Assembly (NCBI GenBank): GCA_018398815.1
Contig: CM031612.1
Span: 1,459,166-1,523,165, forward strand
Source of the DNA: Conus ventricosus
Taxonomy: Eukaryota > Mollusca > Gastropoda > Neogastropoda > Conidae
Reading direction: 5' to 3'
DNA: 64,000 bases
Below are positions 58,530-64,000 of this stretch, piece after piece. The first letter of the stretch is position 1, and every line of letters begins with the position of its first letter. The notes below the pieces were generated by a model. The model saw nothing but the letters and a program-made list of their open reading frames with translations. It was not told where the DNA came from and ran no database searches. The translations under genes were made by a program, and so were the position numbers.

Positions 58530-59800
58530 AGATCAAACTCATAGAGCAGGGAAAGGCTACAAAGCCGCTAAAAGTCTCAAAACTGGATAAACTCCAGTTT
58601 ACCCCAGATGTTTTAAAAAAGAAATGCAGGGAAAAGACGAGACGCTGACGACAATACTTTCTGCTGCAAAACAGACTGTCACTGACGTAAAAAGGGACAA
58701 ACCAACGTACATACGGACTCTAACATTCTCTACAGGTGTGTACCTGGACAGGACAACAGACAGGTTGTGGTTCCAAAACCACTTAGAGAAACAGTGCTGC
58801 ACAGGGCTCATGATGCATTGTTCGCTGGTCACTGTGGGATCAAAAGAACATTAAAGAGAGTTCTTGATTCTTTTTATTGGCCCGGGTGTCACAAAGGAAG
58901 TTACGAAATACTGCCGCCATGTGACACTGCCAAAAGACATCTCAGAAAGGTCGCGTCCCATGTGCACCTTGCACAAAATGCCTCTCATTTCCGTTCCATT
59001 TCGGAAGGGAGCTATTGATCTTTTGGGACCGCTACCACTGTCTTCTTCGGGATATCGCTATATCCCTTTACTTTGGTGGATACAGCAACAAGGTTCCAGA
59101 AGGGGATTCCATGAAGAAAATTGATACAGTATCTGTCGCTGAAGCCTTACTTGCAATTTTTCCAGAGTGGGTCTTCCAGACGAAATTCTCCCGGGTTGTG
59201 GGAACGAATTCATTTCTGATCTCATGAGAGAAATTTACAGACGTTTTCAATCTCTTCCATTTCAACCACGCCATATCCCTCCCCAATCGAATGGCATGGT
59301 TGAACGTTTCAAAGGAACGTTGAAGTCCATGTTGAGAAAGGTTGCAAGGGAAGAGCCCCAGGAATGGGGATCGTTTCATACCGGCTTGCTTTTTGCATAC
59401 AGGGAAATGCCGAACGAAACGCTGGGATTCTCACCATTTGAGCTTCTTTTCGGACACTCACCAAGGGGTCCTTTGGATCTATTGATGACACAATGGACGG
59501 AAAAGACGGACTAAACCCGACGTAAAATTGTTTACCAATACGTTTATGAACTGCATAATCGTTTGAAGGATGCATGTGAGCTTGCTCAACAGTCAGCTGA
59601 TAGGAAAACTGATGTGTACAAGGTCTTTGCAGACAGAAAAGCAAAGGCACGTTCCTTCAGTTTTAGGGTAAAGTCCTTGTATTACTCACTGATGAACATA
59701 ACAACTTCGTGTTATGTGGAAGGGTCCTTTTCAGGTGGTCGAAAAACTTTCTTTAAGTAAATATAAGAAACAAAATGGCAAACACTGAAAGGTATTTCAT
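58530..59800 (+). pseudogene. Integrase of element 2
   Basis: The zinc-binding HHCC domain lies at 58780-58950 (ETVLHRAHDALFAGHCGIKR, FYWPGCHK, then the CxxC pair). The catalytic core begins at about 59005 (AIDLLGPLPLSSSGYRYI, first Asp), continues with a second Asp region near 59190-59215 (GNEFISDL), and includes PPQSNGMVERFKG at 59281-59316 with the catalytic Glu. A C-terminal region with WGSFHTGLLFAYREMPNET and GFSPFELLFG follows, then an SH3-like end near 59700-59790. Several frameshifts. It inserts element cDNA and generates the 5-bp target duplication. It lies before the reverse transcriptase. Confidence 0.9.
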
Positions 59801-60419
59801 GTGAACATGTTGAAGAAGTATGTTGAACGTACAAATGTTGCCATCAACCAGTCGGTTGATTGGATATGTCCTGTGTCAGAAACTGATGTCAACATGACAG
59901 ACATTATCAGTGATGAATTTGTACCCCAAAGTAACGTACAGGGACAGATCAAAGGTTATGAAACAGCAAATGTAGGAATGTTAACATCTACCAGGGCAGA
60001 TGATTTGTACCCCTTCCTATTCTGTCTATCAAAGGTGAAACCTATGAGATGTAGTTCTGTCAAATGATTTGTCTACAAGTCAAACAGAACAGCTCAAAGA
60101 CCATTTTTTAAAGACTTTTTAGGATGTGTTGACGGATACCCCAGGGACAGTTTAAATGGGATTGAAACCCCCTAGTATTCAGTTAACTTCTGAATACCAG
60201 TGCGAACCCCCGACCCTACCCCCTCCCATTTGCAAAAAAAGAGGTGGTGAGAGAGAAATCAATGTAATGCTGGTTTAAAAGGTGAAAAGAAAAACCCTTT
60301 TACATCCCGTGCAGCTCACAGTGTATTGGGACAAACTGAGGAACAGTGCGTTTCTGCTCGATTACAGAAAAAGTAAATAAAAACACTGTGTCGATGCCGA
60401 CTATCCAACATGAAGAACT
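59801..60419 (+). other. Linker between integrase and reverse transcriptase
   Basis: An 88-codon open frame (59801-60067; VNMLKKYVERT at the start) continues the integrase C-terminus and a polyprotein linker. The following 350 bp are frame-shifted and hold what appears to be the N-terminal part of reverse transcriptase. Confidence 0.55.
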
Positions 60420-60930
60420 TGTCAGCTCTCAGAAGGAAAGATTTTGGGAAAAATAGACTTGACTAAAGGTACTGGCAGATTCCAATGCTGAACTGACAAG
60501 GAAAAACACGTTCAAACACCTTTGGGCTTTCCATGACGAAAATCCATTTGGTTTGAAAATGCCCCGGGTTCTTTGCCCGAATGAAGCGAGCCCTAAACCC
60601 ATGAAGTGGTGCAGTCAGTTTTTTGAGACATTTTGTTGGCCCGCAAAGTCTGGAGTGACCTCCTTTCTAAATACAGTGTTTTTGCAGACTCAGAAGTTTT
60701 GGTTGACTGCAAGACCTCAAAAATTCGTGGCCGGTTTTCAAACTGCTCGAGTTTTTGGGTCCACACTATTTCAGTGGAAAAATGATGCCAAGGAAAGAAA
60801 GTGGAAAAGATTTTATCCTACACAAACCCACTACAAGAAACAGATTTTAGGTCACTCATCGGGTTGTTGTCTTACTAAGACGATATTACCCCACTTGCGT
60901 CCCTGAGGGCCCCTTTGACTGAATGACGAA
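60420..60930 (+). pseudogene. Reverse transcriptase of element 2, degraded
   Basis: GKIDLTKG and, after a frameshift, YWQIPML at 60446-60497 form the characteristic palm motif of Ty3/gypsy reverse transcriptases. Continuing sequence to about 60900 (including HFVGPQSLE and an FGSTLFQ region) is coding-like, but the YxDD catalytic box cannot be read cleanly. The domain is shorter than usual, so internal deletion is likely. It follows integrase and precedes RNase H. Confidence 0.7.
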
Positions 60931-61029
60931 AGGGACGAAGAAACAAAAGTAAATTTTGGGTCCGATGAGTGCCCGAAGGCTTTGGAGTGTGTTTAGAAAC
61001 ACCCCAACTTTCTTCCTGGTTCTATTGTT

Positions 61030-61420
61030 ACCCCCCCTCTCAGAAGACTTTATTTTAGAACTGATGCCAGTTCTAAAGGTGGAGCGGTACTGTTGCAGGA
61101 AAAAAGTGCTTTGTTACATCCAGTGCAATACGCCAGTAAGAAGTTCTCAAAGACGCAGGTGAATACTCCACTATTGAGAGAGAGTGCTTGGCTATGTATG
61201 GCATGTGAGAAGTTCGCCAGGGGTTCTTGACTGGAAAAAGTTTCAGTTACAGACGACCATAGGCCACTGACGTTCTTGAAATCGTCAAAGACTAAGAACA
61301 GCAGGTTATTAAGATGGTCTTTGGGGATTGCAGGAAATTCCAGTTTACTGGTTGAACCGTGCCTGGAACACAAAATGTCATGGGAGATTTGTTGTCACGT
61401 GCGTGAATATTCATGGACAA
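61030..61420 (+). pseudogene. RNase H of element 2
   Basis: RTDASSKGGAVLLQE (first catalytic Asp) lies at about 61057-61105, followed by VQYASKKFSKTQ, then VTDDHRPLTFLKSSKTKNSR (second Asp region) at about 61248-61305. The end resembles the GxxNxxGDLLSR type in shifted frames near 61380. It removes RNA from the hybrid during reverse transcription and is the last pol domain in this element. Confidence 0.85.
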
Positions 61421-62277
61421 ATGTAACTGTCTTCAAGGGAAGACTATTCCTGTTTTTTGTCTTCTTAAGATTACGGTTGATCACTTTTGACGGTGCATTG
61501 TATGCTACTGACGATTAAATCAAGTGGTATTTATGCATAATTTGCTTATTGAAGTGACTATATGTTTTGCAAGCAAACAACTACTTGATGTTGATGTAAT
61601 ACATATTTATTCTTTGATAAACAAGGGAAAAAAAACAAGTACATTTATGTCAATTTGCTTGTGAAGATGAATCTATTGTATGTGTGATGAGCAAATAAAC
61701 TCTTTAGAAATGTATATATTTCAGTTTTGATTGTGCAATGAGACAAACCAATTGTTTTCATTTTTCACTGTCAACAATGGAAAAGCAGGTGAACTTTTCA
61801 ATGGACTATAAACACTACATGTGGGGAAAAAAAAACTATGTTTAAAACTATGTTTATTTTGTTACATGTCTATTGAGAAACATTTACACTTGGAAAAATT
61901 CTCATTTTCATGAGGGTTTGAAACATATGATGTGAGACAAAGACTCAAGGGGAAAAAGTGCTTCACATCTTAATGTATGAACAAAATTGTACTTGAATTG
62001 GTATTATCCCTAATTGTTTTATCCATGTAATTGTGAATTGTATTTTGTGAGATGTGGTGATCAATTGAGTGGTTTTTTTTTAGAAAGACTGAAAGTTTGA
62101 AATAAAGCTATTTATGGTGGAAACATGATGATTGATTCTATAAAGTTGATTATTAATTTGGTGATCATGTGTGATGGTTACACATTTGAGATTTTATGGC
62201 TGAAGATGTGTTTAAGTGAAGTTGTATATACTTTAAAAAATTTTCTGGAGAAAATTTTTTCATCCCAGGGTGGGGGG
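61421..62277 (+). other. 3' non-coding region and polypurine tract of element 2
   Basis: AT-rich, no gene. CCCAGGGTGGGGGG at 62264-62277 directly precedes the 3' LTR and fits a polypurine tract. Confidence 0.7.
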
Positions 62278-63480
62278 TGTCATGTGACGTAGCCCCACAT
62301 CAAGGCAGTGACGCTCCCTCACATGTAGTTAGTGATAATAATCATTTCCCCATGCCACAACTAAAGGAAGAATATTATGTGGCTTGACTAGTGTAGCGGG
62401 CGTCCCCCCAAAAAAAAATTTTGAGTAATGACTCATTCAAGAAACGAATGTGGTCATTGGGTGAAAGTGACCACTGAGTGATAGTTTAACAAGGCTGGTA
62501 AGGTAAGGTGCTGGTCATGTGTTTTGAACACTGAGTATGCACTCACTAGGAGAAGGGAGGAAAGAAATCAGTTTTAACCCAGCAGATGGCCTAGAGACTC
62601 GAACCTGTCAGGACGGTGGTCCTTTTGCTGACCAGTCATTTCCAGTGAGCGATAGATAGTTGGGGAAAGCTACAGGGGGAAAACTTAAAGAAGAGAGAAA
62701 GAATTCATATGTTGAATTGAGAAGCAGGTTACTTACACGAACCTTATTCGTGTTTTCAGCCCTTCCCCTTCACCCTTTACCCGTCACCCTTTACCCTTCG
62801 CCCTTCAAACCCCTTTACCTTTCACCCCGTGAGGTGGTTGAAGATGGCCATGGTGTGGGGAACACACTGGTATTCAGCCCCAGCAGGGACCAACTCCAGG
62901 AGAGGAGTTGAAGCTCGTCGTTTCGCAAAAGACAGAAAAGTCGCGGAAGAGAAGTCGAGACTCGTATCCCCGGACAGGAGAAATTCGAGGGCAGTATTTG
63001 TCTCAGATAGACAGGGAATTGAGAAAGCGGAGAAGCTTTTACTTGAGGCAGGCAGGTCCTCAGTGATTACGGAGTTATGTATTCTCCTGGTCCGGATTTT
63101 TTGGATAACGGAATGTGAAGGGCCCCGGCTTTATAGAAGCGGAACTAGATTATTTTATCTCTCAGTGTGAGGAGAGATACATGTTGTGAAGACTGGTTTT
63201 TTTTCTCAGTGTAAAGAGAGATACAGTGGGAAGATTGATTTGTCTCCCGACGTGGGGGAGAGATTCATGTGTGCAGATTTTTTGTCTCTCAGTGTGGAGA
63301 GAGATACAGAGGTAAAATCTGTTTACAAGTGGAGATGTGATTTAGTAAATTGTTTTCCCTGAAGGAGAGGGGAGAAGAAAAACATTTCGGTAGTGCGCCT
63401 TTTGGTTGTTTGGAAAGATTGCGTGTGGGGTATGGAGTAAATGCTGGCTGAATGCGGGTAGCAAGAGTGACAGTGTGACA
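62278..63480 (+). repeat. 3' LTR of element 2
   Basis: It begins TGTCATGTGACGTAGC and ends GTGTGACA; the second copy of 54030-55249. Differences are mostly single-base indels and may partly be sequencing error. Confidence 0.9.
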
Positions 63481-64000
63481 ATATAATTAAAAAAAAATTC
63501 AGCAATTTATTTTCTTACTGTGCTTGCTTCTCGATTTATTTCTTCTATTCTTTATTGGCTGCTTATGGGTACCGTTGGATTCTGCTATTGACTGTGGTTT
63601 ATTTGTTTATTTTTTATTATTATTATTATTATCATTATAAATACTTATATGGGGCCTGTTTCTCGGCTAGAGACCAAGCTCTAAAACGCTTTACAATCAA
63701 CACTCGTTACACAACGGGGTGCCTACCTGGTAGTGCCGACTGAAGAGCGCCTGCTGGCGCTTCATTCATGTTTCCCGTGTCATCCCCGTCCATATCATTC
63801 AAAATCGTTCACTCAATTTCCTTACTTCCTTCATTCTTCCATTTCCACGCAGGTGCATGCCATGTGTAACGTGTCATCCATACCAACGGCCAAACTGGCC
63901 TTCTCTTCCGAAAGTTTGGGGATGGGATTTTACGCGTGTGCAAGACGTTATGCGTGCGCTCCCCACGGAACCTCGGTTTATAGTCACATTGGGGGGGAAC
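63481..64000. other. Right flank with interspersed-repeat-like segment
   Basis: The first 60 bp continue the host tandem repeat split by element 2. From about 63600, a TTATTATTATTATTATC run followed by CTTATATGGGGCCTGTTTCT and GCGCTGCTGGCGCTT-like sequence looks like a dispersed short repeat (SINE/MITE type). The open frame at 63555-63743 has no convincing protein features. Confidence 0.4.

Larger units (their letters stand above)
54030..63480 (+). mobile_element. Gmr1-like LTR retrotransposon, element 2, nearly full length
   Basis: The element has 1.2-kb LTRs (TGTCATGTGACGTAG...TGACA), an ATATA target duplication (54025-54029 and 63481-63485), a primer-binding site and a polypurine tract. 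Internal order is gag, protease, integrase, reverse transcriptase, RNase H. All frames carry shifts and stops. Total length is 9.45 kb. Confidence 0.9.

Overview
This window is repeat-rich invertebrate (metazoan) DNA, most likely from a mollusc; that assignment is an inference. It rests on abundant GA/CT and CA/GT microsatellites, long minisatellites, no recognisable host exon, and transposons of marine-invertebrate type. No bacterial operon, rRNA, tRNA or CRISPR array was seen. Nearly all identifiable coding sequence belongs to mobile elements, and almost every frame is broken.

Layout. (1) 1-5954 is the right half of a Polinton/Maverick-like (adintovirus-like) element, copy A. It ends in a 91-bp palindromic hairpin. 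(2) 5955-10395 is dominated by six consecutive minisatellite arrays. (3) 10396-14100 is non-coding and microsatellite-rich. (4) 14100-51250 is a nested set of elements. A minus-strand non-LTR retrotransposon (LINE; 5' part 47168-51250, 3' part ~14100-16428) is split by an LTR retrotransposon (16429-47162, target duplication GTTCC). The 3' LTR of that element is split by a second Polinton-like element, copy B (24072-40465, about 16.4 kb, target duplication AGTTCG or GTTCG). (5) 51401-51500 is a run of 100 N. (6) 51501-54029 is non-coding with tandem repeats and microsatellites. (7) 54030-63480 is a second, nearly full-length LTR retrotransposon with 1.2-kb LTRs. (8) 63481-64000 is flank with an interspersed-repeat-like segment.

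The Polinton-like elements share a protein-primed type B DNA polymerase (seen in copy B only), a zinc-finger protein, two divergently transcribed gene pairs that include candidate capsid genes, a conserved unassigned protein, and an FtsK/A32-type packaging ATPase beside the right end. Their ends are perfect or near-perfect hairpins. A 10-12 bp part of the stem differs between ends but is always matched within one end. I regard this as the most interesting signal in the window.

Both LTR retrotransposons place integrase before reverse transcriptase/RNase H. This is the Gmr1-type order, unusual for Ty3/gypsy-related elements. The LINE ORF1 carries a canonical 2A ribosome-skipping motif near its N-terminus.

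Sequence quality matters here. About 25.2-43.6 kb carries dense single-base indels relative to its clean homologues. About 3.9 kb (39.68-43.60 kb) is repeated immediately afterwards in clean form (43.60-47.41 kb). The simplest reading is an unpolished, falsely duplicated assembly segment, so frameshifts there should not be taken as biological.
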